From contig VBPQ01000018.1 of assembly GCA_005877185.1 (NCBI GenBank), positions 1 to 17,439 of the forward strand: a stretch of DNA of 17,439 nucleotides, given 5' to 3'. This DNA comes from Nitrososphaerota archaeon. GTDB taxonomy: Archaea > Thermoproteota > Nitrososphaeria > Nitrososphaerales > Gagatemarchaeaceae. Position 1 is the first letter of the stretch; every line of letters begins with the position of its first letter. Both the position numbers and the translations under genes were made by a program. Under the pieces are notes generated by a model that did no database searches, had not been told where the DNA came from, and was given only the letters and a program-made list of their open reading frames with translations. This document shows, piece by piece, positions 1-7,485 of this stretch.

Positions 1-172
1 GTGCTCTAGCGTGGATTTTTGCTTCACCAACTCCTTCTGCTTTCCGAAGCTCATTCATCCTATGAACTCGACCCGCCTTAAGAGCACCTATGTCGTGAGT
101 TTCTTGAGACAAGAGTCCTGAACGTTGGTCCTTAATTAGCTCTTCAACTTCTTCTCTTATGTTCGAGTGCAT
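1..172 (-). CDS. Possible partial gene of unknown function, running off the left edge
   Basis: The minus strand has an open frame with no stop from ATG at 172 to position 1 (57 visible residues), and the frame stays open upstream to another ATG at 205. The visible part is charged and helix-prone, beginning MHSNIREEVEELIKDQRSG, with many Glu, Lys and Arg. I recognise no family. Against it: the start overlaps the 5' end of the divergent DUF1294 gene, and no TATA-like box or Shine-Dalgarno sequence is obvious upstream. For it: both inspected plus-strand frames here carry stops, and the composition is protein-like. A start further inside the frame is possible. The 3' end lies outside the window, so family membership cannot be judged. 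Confidence 0.35.
   Translation of the reverse strand, partial: MHSNIREEVEELIKDQRSGLLSQETHDIGALKAGRVHRMNELRKAEGVGEAKIHARA
131..139 (+). promoter_or_regulatory. Weak TATA-like box for the DUF1294 gene
   Basis: The AT-rich stretch cttaattag is centred about 24 bases before the ATG at 159. This matches archaeal box A spacing for a leaderless or nearly leaderless transcript. No Shine-Dalgarno sequence precedes the ATG, which agrees with leaderless translation. The match to the consensus is only fair. Confidence 0.3.
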
Positions 173-482
173 CTCCAGCAATCTTCCGCTGGAGGTACTT
201 GGCATATGGCTCCTTCTGACCGGCGTAGTCGGCTTCTTCGCGATGGGGATCGACAAGTCCAGGGCGACATACGGCGAGTGGAGAGTAAGCGAGAAGACGC
301 TCTTCACCATGGCCCTGGTTGGCGGGTTCTGGGGCGTGGTCCTGGCCAGCGAGCTCTTTCACCACAAATCGTCGAAACTGAGCTTTCTGGTGGTAGTCTA
401 CGGAATCATGGCAGTCTGGTTCTTTCTCCTCTCCAGAATCGGCTTCCTGGGGTGTGTCCTTTCAAGCATCTCTCCTCATTGA
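159..482 (+). CDS. DUF1294 family small membrane protein
   Basis: This 107-residue protein shows the DUF1294 pattern in order: Gly-Ile-Asp-Lys at 30-33, WRVSEKTL at 41-48, GGFWG at 55-59, and a Phe-His-His-Lys...Lys segment at 67-73. Hydrophobic stretches at about 12-29, 49-64 and 76-93 suggest an integral membrane protein. The family has no firmly established biochemical role, and some bacterial members are fused to cold-shock domains; no such domain is present here. The ATG at 159 was chosen because it leaves a full first hydrophobic segment, although homologues often start nearer the GxDK motif. The gene stands alone and has no clear link to the importer operon that begins 150 bases downstream. 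Family assignment is good; function is unknown. Confidence 0.8.
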   Translation: MFECISSNLPLEVLGIWLLLTGVVGFFAMGIDKSRATYGEWRVSEKTLFTMALVGGFWGVVLASELFHHKSSKLSFLVVVYGIMAVWFFLLSRIGFLGCVLSSISPH

Positions 483-501
483 GAGTGGACGCTACCTAGC
501 T

Positions 502-525
502 CCCAACGCGTGGATGATATCCCGG
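502..525. repeat. Repeat A, left copy
   Basis: This 24-base intergenic stretch, with core ggatgatatcccgg, matches 15009-15032 at 22 of 24 positions in the same orientation. The two differences are adjacent (gt at 510-511, ta at 15017-15018). It lies 20 bases after the DUF1294 stop. Read on the minus strand it encodes PGYHPRVGS followed by a stop, close to PGYHPSVGLQL-stop in the right copy. It could therefore be a leftover of a gene's 3' end or a dispersed intergenic repeat. Confidence 0.6.
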
Positions 526-597
526 ACGTCGACGACAGGGAATCTTGTAAGAGTATGGCCTCTGAAGCGACTAGCGTTCCAACAGATACAGGAACAT

Positions 598-609
598 AGA
601 TTAATACAC
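598..609 (+). promoter_or_regulatory. TATA-like box of the ABC importer operon
   Basis: The sequence gattaatacac is the AT-richest part of the 150-base gap before the importer operon. Its centre lies about 29 bases upstream of the ATG at 633, the spacing expected if transcription begins at or next to the start codon. No Shine-Dalgarno sequence precedes that ATG, which also fits a leaderless transcript. Confidence 0.5.
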
Positions 610-632
610 TTCTACACGAAATCGTCTTTCGG

Positions 633-1589
633 ATGTCGGAAGAGAGATACTCGATATCTCGATACCTGCTGGTTCGCCTTCTGTTGCTGATTCCGACATT
701 CCTCGGCGTCTCCGTCATAGCCTTCTTGATAATGAAGTTGACACCAGGCGACCCACTCATTAGCGTGATCGGTTTTGGTGGCTCACAGAATTCGGTGACT
801 GCGGCTGCTCTTAGGGCCGAGCTCGGGCTCGGGCAACCTCTTTACATTCAGTATCTGCTCTTCGTGTGGCGAATTCTGCAGGGAAACCTGGGCAACAGCA
901 TAGCACAGCAAGTACCGGTGCTGACGCTCATCGGCCAAGCTCTCCCGAATACACTCCTCCTAATTTCAGTAGCCATGACCTTCGCAGTTGCCATAGGAAT
1001 CCCCGTAGGAATTCTCGCTGGCGTGAAGAGGAACCGCGCAACTGACCAGGCAGTACGAGTAGGGTCGATACTCGCGGCGTCCCTGCCAGATTACTGGCTG
1101 GGGATAATGCTGCTTATCCTATTCGCATTCTATCTGAGACTGTTTCCAGTGGGCGGAAACATAGGACCGACATCGGTCGTACTCCCTGCGCTGACGCTCG
1201 GGATCGGTCTAGCCGGTCTCCTGATACGGTTGACGCGGTCTTCAATGTTGGACCAGATCCATGAGAACTACATACGCACGGCGAGGGCAAAGGGCCTCAG
1301 TGAATGGGTGGTCATCAGGCGCCATGCACTCAGAAACGCCATACTACCGGTGATCACGGTGATAGGGCTGCAGGTGGGCTATCTTCTGGCTGGCGACTTC
1401 TTTGTTGAGTACGTCTACGCTTGGCCAGGAATCGGGAGACTCGTCGTTTCGGCGATCTTGGTCAAAGATTACCCCGTAGTTCAGGGGTTCTTGCTTCTTG
1501 CTGCGACAGCCTACGTGCTCATCAACCTAACCGTCGACCTTCTTTACACGGCAATCGACCCGAGGATCAGGTTCCAGGGGAGAGAGTAG
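633..1589 (+). CDS. Oligopeptide/dipeptide-type ABC transporter permease (DppB/OppB-like)
   Basis: This 318-residue membrane protein is a first permease of a peptide/nickel-class importer and would pair with the next gene to form the channel. The N-terminal helix at about 10-35 is followed by the family segment MKLTPGDP (34-41). Further helices lie at about 105-130, 145-172, 182-200, 238-256 and 283-307. The cytoplasmic EAA coupling loop spans about 213-239 with the conserved ARAKGL core. The family segment YAWPGIGRL (262-270) and the ending YTAIDPRIRF (305-314) are both typical. Length is normal for the family. It opens a four-gene operon whose next gene starts 9 bases after its stop. The substrate cannot be read from the permease. 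Confidence 0.95.
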   Translation: MSEERYSISRYLLVRLLLLIPTFLGVSVIAFLIMKLTPGDPLISVIGFGGSQNSVTAAALRAELGLGQPLYIQYLLFVWRILQGNLGNSIAQQVPVLTLIGQALPNTLLLISVAMTFAVAIGIPVGILAGVKRNRATDQAVRVGSILAASLPDYWLGIMLLILFAFYLRLFPVGGNIGPTSVVLPALTLGIGLAGLLIRLTRSSMLDQIHENYIRTARAKGLSEWVVIRRHALRNAILPVITVIGLQVGYLLAGDFFVEYVYAWPGIGRLVVSAILVKDYPVVQGFLLLAATAYVLINLTVDLLYTAIDPRIRFQGRE

Positions 1590-1598
1590 AAGAGTAGA

Positions 1599-2483
1599 TT
1601 GTTCTCCAGAGAGCCGAAACTCGTCGAGGACTCCGAAAGCGCCAGACCTCTTAGGTACGAAGTCTTGGCAATCTTATCGAGAGATCGCATAGCGCTTGTC
1701 GCCCTTCTGGTAGTCATCGCAGCCACCGTCGTCGCTTTATTGGCCCCATACATTGCACCGTTCGACCCGACCCAACAGCAGCTTGCAGGTTCCCTGAAGG
1801 GTCCATCCTCGATTCACCTTCTTGGACAAGACGAGCTCGGCAGAGACTTGCTATCTCGTCTCATGTATGGTGCGAGGGTCTCGTTGCTCGTTGGCGCAAG
1901 CGTCGTCGGCGTCTCACTCCTCATCGGGGTCTTTCTCGGGGCGCTCGCAGGTTATTACGGCGGCAAAGTCGATTCTGCAATAATGCGTATCGTGGACGTA
2001 TTTCTTTCGTTCCCCGGGATAATCCTTGCTGTGGGGGCAGTTGCGGTTGTCGGACCAGGGCTAGAGAACGTGATAATCGCGTTGATTCTCATCAATTGGC
2101 CGGGTTACACGAGAGTCATGAGGGGTGAAACTCTCAGGGTCAAAGAGAACGTCTACGTACTCGCCTCAAGAGGGATGGGCGCATCCGATTCTTGGATAAT
2201 GCGCAAGCACATCATTCCTTCCGCCATCTCTCCCGTCGTTGTCCTAGCCACTATCGGTTTTGGATGGGCGGTTCTCGCCGAGGCGGGATTGAGCTTCCTC
2301 GGCCTCGGAGTCCAACCTCCGGCGCCAAGTTGGGGAGGGATGGTCTCAGAAGGGTTGGAGTACGTGCTTATCGCACCCCTGATGGCACTCTTTCCGGGGC
2401 TGACAATAGCAATCACCGTCTGGGCTTTCAACATGCTGGGCGACGGACTCAGAGACGCCTTGGACCCTTCCCTGAGGATCTGA
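1599..2483 (+). CDS. Oligopeptide/dipeptide-type ABC transporter permease (DppC/OppC-like)
   Basis: This is the second permease subunit (294 residues). An N-terminal OppC-type segment (about 20-60) has one helix followed by APYIAPFDP (49-57). Next come LGQDELGRDLLSR (75-87), a five-helix permease domain from about 90, and the EAA loop at about 184-213 with ASRGMGAS. The signature GLGVQPPAPSWGGM lies at 235-248 and the normal ending LRDALDPSLRI closes the protein. TTG at 1599 is used as the start: an in-frame stop (the upstream gene's own TAG at 1587-1589) lies just before it, and the first in-frame ATG is far inside the protein. Spacing to its neighbours is short, as expected for one transcript. 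Confidence 0.94.
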   Translation: MFSREPKLVEDSESARPLRYEVLAILSRDRIALVALLVVIAATVVALLAPYIAPFDPTQQQLAGSLKGPSSIHLLGQDELGRDLLSRLMYGARVSLLVGASVVGVSLLIGVFLGALAGYYGGKVDSAIMRIVDVFLSFPGIILAVGAVAVVGPGLENVIIALILINWPGYTRVMRGETLRVKENVYVLASRGMGASDSWIMRKHIIPSAISPVVVLATIGFGWAVLAEAGLSFLGLGVQPPAPSWGGMVSEGLEYVLIAPLMALFPGLTIAITVWAFNMLGDGLRDALDPSLRI

Positions 2484-2504
2484 GCGGGCAAAAAAGGCCA
2501 GGCG

Positions 2505-3533
2505 ATGAACGGTGTGTTGAAGGTGGTCGACCACAATCGCCCCGGCGGTGCTCTTCTAAGTCTTGAAAACCTACGTACGCACCTGTTTACATCAAAAGGC
2601 GTCGTAAAAGCGGTTGACGGTGTAAGCTTTGAAATCAAGGCTCACGAGATCATGGGCCTGGTGGGAGAATCCGGCAGCGGTAAGACGATGACCGGGCTTT
2701 CCATCATGCGGCTCCTCCCGAGCCCTCCCGCCAGGATCGTGGACGGGAGGATCCTTTTCAACGGAGAGGACCTCACAAAGATGCCAGACGACGAAATCCG
2801 CAAGATCCGAGGTAGCAAGATATCGATGGTTTTCCAGGATCCGCTCACATCACTTAATCCGTTGATTCGGGTGGGCAAACAGGTTTCAGAGGTGATTCAG
2901 ATACATTCAGGCCTACCGAGTGAACCCGCACTTGGCAAGGCCATCGAGATTCTTGAACAAGTAGGGATTCCGGAGGCCGGAACCGTTGCTTCTCAGTACC
3001 CGTTTGAACTTTCTGGGGGGATGCGCCAGAGGGTGATGATTGCGATGGCAGTCGCGAGCCGCCCCGAGCTCTTGATAGCGGACGAACCGACAACGAACCT
3101 TGATACCACAATCCAAGCCCAAGTACTTTCGTTACTTAGGCAGATCAGGGACTCCCAAGGGACTTCGATTCTTCTGATCACGCACAACTTGGGCATAGTG
3201 GCTTGGATCTGTGACCGGGTGGCCGTTCTTTACGCCGGAAGACTCGCAGAAATAGGACCGACGAACGCCGTCCTGAGAAATCCGAGCCATCCGTATACAC
3301 AGGCACTACTGAGGTCCGTGCCACGGACCGATTCCGAGCGTGGGAAGCTCGAGACGATTCCGGGAGAGGTTCCGAGATTGACGCGCCTGCCAATCAACGA
3401 CTGCCACTTTCATCCGAGATGCCCCCATGCCAAGTCTGTCTGCCAGAGTGAACAACCAGATCTGATTCAAATCGGTAAAGACCATTTTGCGAGCTGTTTC
3501 ATATATTCGAAGGACTGGGAGCGAACCAAGTGA
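2505..3533 (+). CDS. Peptide-type ABC transporter ATP-binding protein (DppD/OppD-like)
   Basis: This is a cytoplasmic ATPase subunit (342 residues). Walker A GESGSGKT lies at 54-61, the Q-loop Gln at 111 in VFQDP, the signature LSGGMRQR at 169-176, Walker B LLIADEPT at 189-196, and the H-loop His at 227. The C-terminal oligopeptide-transporter extension carries four Cys (300, 306, 313, 331) in the arrangement that binds a [4Fe-4S] cluster in structurally studied dipeptide-transporter ATPases. A short N-terminal extension of about 17 residues precedes the ABC domain, so a later start is possible. The gene begins 21 bases after the permease stop and overlaps the next ATPase by 4 bases. All residues needed for ATP hydrolysis are present. 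Confidence 0.95.
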   Translation: MNGVLKVVDHNRPGGALLSLENLRTHLFTSKGVVKAVDGVSFEIKAHEIMGLVGESGSGKTMTGLSIMRLLPSPPARIVDGRILFNGEDLTKMPDDEIRKIRGSKISMVFQDPLTSLNPLIRVGKQVSEVIQIHSGLPSEPALGKAIEILEQVGIPEAGTVASQYPFELSGGMRQRVMIAMAVASRPELLIADEPTTNLDTTIQAQVLSLLRQIRDSQGTSILLITHNLGIVAWICDRVAVLYAGRLAEIGPTNAVLRNPSHPYTQALLRSVPRTDSERGKLETIPGEVPRLTRLPINDCHFHPRCPHAKSVCQSEQPDLIQIGKDHFASCFIYSKDWERTK

Positions 3534-4543
3534 CTGAGCCTCTGCTTGAGGCTGTGGACCTTTCCAAGATATTTCCCGTGAGGAAGGGGCTCGTCTTCAA
3601 GAAGACGGTCGCAGAAATCAAGGCAGTAAACCATGTGTCTTTCACAATCGGAAGAAACGAGACCGTAGCCCTCGTGGGAGAAAGCGGGTCTGGAAAGACG
3701 ACGATTGCCCGAATGGTAGGACGCCTTCTGAGACCCACGTCCGGCAGGGTCCTCTTCGATGGGAGCGACGCGTGGAAGTTGAAAGGCGACGAGCTGAAAA
3801 ATATGCGTCGAAAGATCGGGTTCGTCTTTCAGGACCCTTTCGCTTCCCTTAACCCGAGAATGAGGGTGAGGGATGTCGTCTCGGAGCCGCTCGCGATCCA
3901 CCACTTGATGACCAAGAAGGAGCGAGAGGAGAGAGTCAGGGACCTTCTTGTGAGGGTGGGTTTGTCGAAGGATGATGCGACCAAGTTTCCACACCAGTTC
4001 AGTGGTGGTCAATTACAGAGAATCGCAATCGCGCGGGCACTGGCTCTTGAGCCTTCGTTGATAATCGCTGATGAACCCGTCTCTTCGCTGGACGTTTCTG
4101 CTCAGGCCAAAATCATGAACCTGATGCATCAGATCCAGCAAGACCTCGGCATATCTTACCTCATGATCTCTCATGACTTGGGGGTTGTAAGGCACGTCAG
4201 CCACGCGGTCTTCGTTCTCTATCTTGGCACAATCGCGGAGGTCGCGCCAGCGGACGAGTTCTTTCAGAGAACTCTGCACCCTTACTCCAAGGCCCTGCTG
4301 TCGGCGGTACTGGTCCCTGACCCCGAGGTTTTGCAAAAGAGACCGCCCCAGTTGCTTAAAGGCGAGATACCTTCCCCACTGAATCTTCCACAAGGATGCA
4401 AATTCAACACCCGCTGCCCATTCATGCAGCCCAAATGCAAGGAAGAAGAGCCTCCCCTCGCTCCGACAGACTCTCCGGAGCATACCACAGCCTGCTTTTA
4501 CTGGGAGCCGATTGAGAAGGGCGAAATTGTCCCTAGATTCTGA
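3530..4543 (+). CDS. Peptide-type ABC transporter ATP-binding protein (DppF/OppF-like)
   Basis: This is the second ATPase subunit (337 residues), expected to pair with the preceding one. Walker A GESGSGKT lies at 50-57, the Q-loop Gln at 101, the signature FSGGQLQR at 157-164, Walker B ending Asp181-Glu182, and the H-loop His at 215. Cys at 290, 296, 303 and 322 repeat the iron-sulfur-type pattern of its partner. It starts with GTG inside the overlap GTGA with the upstream stop, indicating translational coupling, and GGGAG at 3517-3521 is a suitably placed ribosome binding site. The VSSLD and AQAK segments after Walker B are typical of OppF/DppF. The operon ends here, 6 bases from the converging solute-binding protein gene. 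Confidence 0.95.
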   Translation: MTEPLLEAVDLSKIFPVRKGLVFKKTVAEIKAVNHVSFTIGRNETVALVGESGSGKTTIARMVGRLLRPTSGRVLFDGSDAWKLKGDELKNMRRKIGFVFQDPFASLNPRMRVRDVVSEPLAIHHLMTKKEREERVRDLLVRVGLSKDDATKFPHQFSGGQLQRIAIARALALEPSLIIADEPVSSLDVSAQAKIMNLMHQIQQDLGISYLMISHDLGVVRHVSHAVFVLYLGTIAEVAPADEFFQRTLHPYSKALLSAVLVPDPEVLQKRPPQLLKGEIPSPLNLPQGCKFNTRCPFMQPKCKEEEPPLAPTDSPEHTTACFYWEPIEKGEIVPRF

Positions 4544-4549
4544 CGCCGC

Positions 4550-6250
4550 TCAGGGGCTCAGCCACACGCCCGCCCCGATCACAGGGTTGAAGATCACATA
4601 TCCATACCACGGGTTGGGGTGAATCTCGTAGTTCTGCACAGCGGATACCTCCCCCTGCAGAATGTTGGGATAGTAGAGGATGACACCGTAGCCCTGTTGC
4701 AGTATCCTTGTCTGGATCGCGTCAGAGAGGGATTTTACCTTGGCGGGGTCGTCTGTGACTCTTAACTGGTCGAGCATCGACGTGAGGTTCGAATCCCTGA
4801 TGTGCTGTAGGTTCCACTGGAAGTTGCCGATGTTTTTCTGGTTGTAAAATTCGCCCATGAAACCGTACGAGCTTGGGATTCCGATTCCTCCCCAATCGTG
4901 GAAACCGAGTTGCCAAGTCCCGTTTCCTGAGAGGAGTACACCGGCGGCTGTGGCAAACGACTCTTGGTCGATTGTCGCGTTTATGCCTGCCTTCTTCAAG
5001 TCAGCGGCCACTGCCTGTGTGACCTGCAGGTAATTGGGCGTGAATGGACCGGTCAATATCTTCACGCTAAGCCCGTTCGGGTAGCCCGCCTGAGTCAGCA
5101 GCTGCTTCGCCTTTGTGATGTTCCCGTTGGCAGGATACATCGCGAGCCCTGGATTCCAGCAGCACTGGATTGACGGAGGAACGGGACCGATTCCCGGTAC
5201 CGCGTACCCCAGCGCCACGAACTGAACTATCGCGCTTCTGTTGATCGCGTAGTTTATCGCCTGTCTCACGAGCGGATTGAGAAGCGGCTGGATCGTGTAG
5301 GGCGGGTCTACATCGATCGAGATTGTGATGAATTCTTGGGGGGCGCCCTTGAGTACCTGCAGACCTTGCACGGAGCTCAACCTTTGACCTTCCTGGGCAG
5401 AGAGCTCCGCTATCTGGACTTGTCCGCTCTGGAGCTGTAGCGACCTTACTGACGCATCGGGCACCACCTTCACGATTATCGTTTGGATGTAAGGTTTCGG
5501 ACCCCAATAATTGGGATTTGCCTGTAGAGTAACATGGTCATTTTGTACCCATTCCACGAACGAGTATGGCCCGGTGCCCACCGCGTGCTGACTTCCATAC
5601 TGGGAACCATACGCCTTTACAGCCGTCGGGGAAACAATGCCTTCCCCGATTGCGAGAGACTCGAGAAAATCGGAACTCGTTTCCTTCAGCTTGAACTCAA
5701 CCTTGTAGTTGCTCAGCGCCGTGACGCTCGCAATCGAGGATACCTGCCCGTACCTTACCGAGGCATTGTTACTCAGAATGCGCGTAAAGCTAAAGACGGC
5801 AGCCGAGGCGTTGAAGGGAGTTCCGTCTTGGAATTTGACTCCTTGACGCAAGTTGAAAACGTAGTCGGTGCTCGAAACCTTCGTCCAGTTCACAGCCAGG
5901 TCCGGCACGACATTGCCCTTGAAGTCGATCGCCGTTAGTCCCTCGTAGACCTCCTGCTGCACTGTTCCCGTGATAGGCCCTTCTTGGACCGTCATCGGGT
6001 CGCCTGGCGCACCTTTGTCGACAGCGACATCGATAACGAGAGTCCCTCCGTACTTGACGGACGACGAACTTGAAGTCACCGTTGTCGAGGACGTTGTGCT
6101 TGTACTGGTTGTTGTGATCGGGGTGGTGGTCGTCTGACCCGGGCCGACACCGTACAGGAAGTAAAGAGCGGAGCCGATTATCACGATAACAACGATAGCA
6201 GCGACCACCTGCGTAGTCCGTGCAACAGCTCTTGCCAACCGTAAAATCAC
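4550..6250 (-). CDS. ABC transporter substrate-binding protein, family 5 (peptide/nickel type), membrane-anchored
   Basis: This 566-residue extracytoplasmic binding protein presumably serves the adjacent importer. An N-terminal basic segment and hydrophobic helix (about 14-34) are followed by a Thr/Ser-rich linker (about 40-64), and the family 5 domain starts near KYGGTL (66-71). Typical family motifs follow: FQDGTPFNA, VGTGPYSFVEW, NPNYWG. There is no lipobox Cys, so the uncleaved helix is the likely anchor, as in many archaeal binding proteins. The start is GTG at 6250. A TATA-like sequence at 6261-6270 sits only 15 bases upstream, so a TTG four codons downstream (6238) is an alternative leaderless start. 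It is transcribed toward the importer operon rather than with it. Confidence 0.92.
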   Translation of the reverse strand: MILRLARAVARTTQVVAAIVVIVIIGSALYFLYGVGPGQTTTTPITTTSTSTTSSTTVTSSSSSVKYGGTLVIDVAVDKGAPGDPMTVQEGPITGTVQQEVYEGLTAIDFKGNVVPDLAVNWTKVSSTDYVFNLRQGVKFQDGTPFNASAAVFSFTRILSNNASVRYGQVSSIASVTALSNYKVEFKLKETSSDFLESLAIGEGIVSPTAVKAYGSQYGSQHAVGTGPYSFVEWVQNDHVTLQANPNYWGPKPYIQTIIVKVVPDASVRSLQLQSGQVQIAELSAQEGQRLSSVQGLQVLKGAPQEFITISIDVDPPYTIQPLLNPLVRQAINYAINRSAIVQFVALGYAVPGIGPVPPSIQCCWNPGLAMYPANGNITKAKQLLTQAGYPNGLSVKILTGPFTPNYLQVTQAVAADLKKAGINATIDQESFATAAGVLLSGNGTWQLGFHDWGGIGIPSSYGFMGEFYNQKNIGNFQWNLQHIRDSNLTSMLDQLRVTDDPAKVKSLSDAIQTRILQQGYGVILYYPNILQGEVSAVQNYEIHPNPWYGYVIFNPVIGAGVWLSP

Positions 6251-6260
6251 TTCAAATTTT

Positions 6261-6270
6261 GATACATAAA
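6261..6270 (-). promoter_or_regulatory. TATA-like box upstream of the substrate-binding protein gene
   Basis: On the minus strand this reads TTTATGTATC, within the 60-base gap between the DUF917 stop and the binding-protein start. It suggests the binding protein has its own promoter, which would allow it to be made in excess over the membrane parts. The box centre is about 15 bases from the GTG at 6250 and about 27 from a TTG at 6238, so it also bears on the choice of start. Confidence 0.4.
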
Positions 6271-6310
6271 CCTTTACGGCAGGAACCAGCTCGCCCTCAT
6301 CTGGCTGCGC

Positions 6311-7396
6311 TCAGCGAGGCCTTCTGGCTCTCTCTTCTACGGGCGAGTAGTCTACGTCGTAACCAAAATAACGAGGACCAGCAACCTCCAGACCTTCCGC
6401 TGTCCGCCAGATAGGCGCGCACGGCAATCCGACGACGATTGTGCGCAAGCCGTACTTCAACTCCTCGGTTGTTATGGGAACCCAGGTTTCGGAGTTCAGT
6501 ACTGTGATTATGTCTGGCACGGTGGCAACGGGGCGCGAATCAGCGTAGAAGACCAGATTCTCATTCTGGAAGAAGACCTTTCCTCCCAACGATGAATACT
6601 CGTCGAACCCGTCGAGCGTGACACTACCCTTGTTGAATCCACCGACCGTTTCCCTGTGAACATCCGTCACCTTCCCTCTAAATAGCACTCCGCCCTTGAC
6701 CAACTCCAAAAGGTCAGCAAGAACCTCCTCCTTGCCACGCGACTTCATCAGCAGGTCCCCGATCTTTTCCGAAAGTGTAATCGTGCCGTCTATGCAGGCC
6801 GACCTTGCCGTCCTTCCGTCCATCGCGAAAGTCGCCACCATGGATCTGGCCCCCATTACGGACGTAATCGTTCTGGAGATCTTCTCAGCCCAGAAGGTGT
6901 CTGTCGCTTCGATCATGCACCTGTTCCCCCTCTCATCGATCAGGGCCAGCGGGCTAGCCGGGACGCCTCTCAGATGGAATGAGGTCATCTGCGTTTCAGG
7001 AAATGCGCGACCCATGGAATCCGCGTCCACCATCGGAACTCCGAGCTGAACGGCTGCGACCATCGGAATCATGGAGTTGGAGCCTCCGACCTCGACCGCA
7101 GTTACAGCGCTCACATCCCGTTCCAGTTTTTCGGCGAGGAATCTCACTACTTGCGAGGGTTCTCCTTCATAGCCGAACTTTTCTATTCCCGCGATTGGGG
7201 CACCCATCATCCCCATAGGAATGATGAGGTCGTCCTCGTTAAGCTCATTCAGGCTTACGAGCTTGACGTCTCCGTATTGCTCAATGGAGCGCTTTAGCAT
7301 GACCTCGCCCACCTCGACATTTCCGCCGCCCCCCGCCGCGAGCATCGATGCGCCCAACGCGATTTTCCCGACATCATTCTTTGAAACTCGACGCAA
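6311..7396 (-). CDS. DUF917 family protein
   Basis: This 361-residue protein matches DUF917, a family often found beside or fused to hydantoinase/oxoprolinase A proteins. Near the N-terminus is the glycine-rich AAGGGGNVEVG (20-30). Further family-like segments are IIPMGMMGAP (58-67), TAVEVGGSNSM (about 99-109) and VPMVDADSMGRAFPE, all in the first half. No enzymatic activity is established for the family. No signal peptide or membrane helix is seen, so it is probably cytoplasmic. The likely start is TTG at 7396, the best placed codon before the conserved N-terminus; a TATA-like box centred near 7428 lies 32 bases upstream. It is divergent from the short HyuA-like gene, and I infer that the two products act together. 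Confidence 0.85.
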   Translation of the reverse strand: MRRVSKNDVGKIALGASMLAAGGGGNVEVGEVMLKRSIEQYGDVKLVSLNELNEDDLIIPMGMMGAPIAGIEKFGYEGEPSQVVRFLAEKLERDVSAVTAVEVGGSNSMIPMVAAVQLGVPMVDADSMGRAFPETQMTSFHLRGVPASPLALIDERGNRCMIEATDTFWAEKISRTITSVMGARSMVATFAMDGRTARSACIDGTITLSEKIGDLLMKSRGKEEVLADLLELVKGGVLFRGKVTDVHRETVGGFNKGSVTLDGFDEYSSLGGKVFFQNENLVFYADSRPVATVPDIITVLNSETWVPITTEELKYGLRTIVVGLPCAPIWRTAEGLEVAGPRYFGYDVDYSPVEERARRPR

Positions 7397-7423
7397 TCGC
7401 TTTCGAGAGCCGCTTCCATCAGC

Positions 7424-7433
7424 TAGATTTATG
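7424..7433. promoter_or_regulatory. Shared AT-rich promoter element between DUF917 and the short hyuA-like gene
   Basis: The stretch tagatttatg is TATA-like on both strands (CATAAATCTA on the minus strand). On the minus strand it lies about 32 bases from the DUF917 start at 7396. On the plus strand it would place transcription near 7454, giving a short leader that includes GAGGAG at 7471-7476 ahead of the ATG at 7486. One element may therefore serve both directions in this 89-base divergent gap. Confidence 0.4.
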
Positions 7434-7485
7434 TCATCGGTTTGAGGGCTGGATTAACTTGAAGGCAGAAGAGGAGCAGATCATC

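Noticed and set aside
2153..2638. Minus-strand open frame of 161 residues opposite the DppC-like permease
   Set aside because: It is antisense to a conserved permease and the start of the first ATPase gene, with no family match.
3467..4012. Long minus-strand open frame opposite the second ATPase gene
   Set aside because: It lies wholly antisense to a well-conserved gene and has no recognisable domain.
7348..7485. N-terminal extension of the short HyuA-like protein to an ATG at 7348
   Set aside because: The extra residues resemble nothing in the family and overlap the start of DUF917; the ATG at 7486 has GAGGAG upstream and places the first phosphate loop normally.
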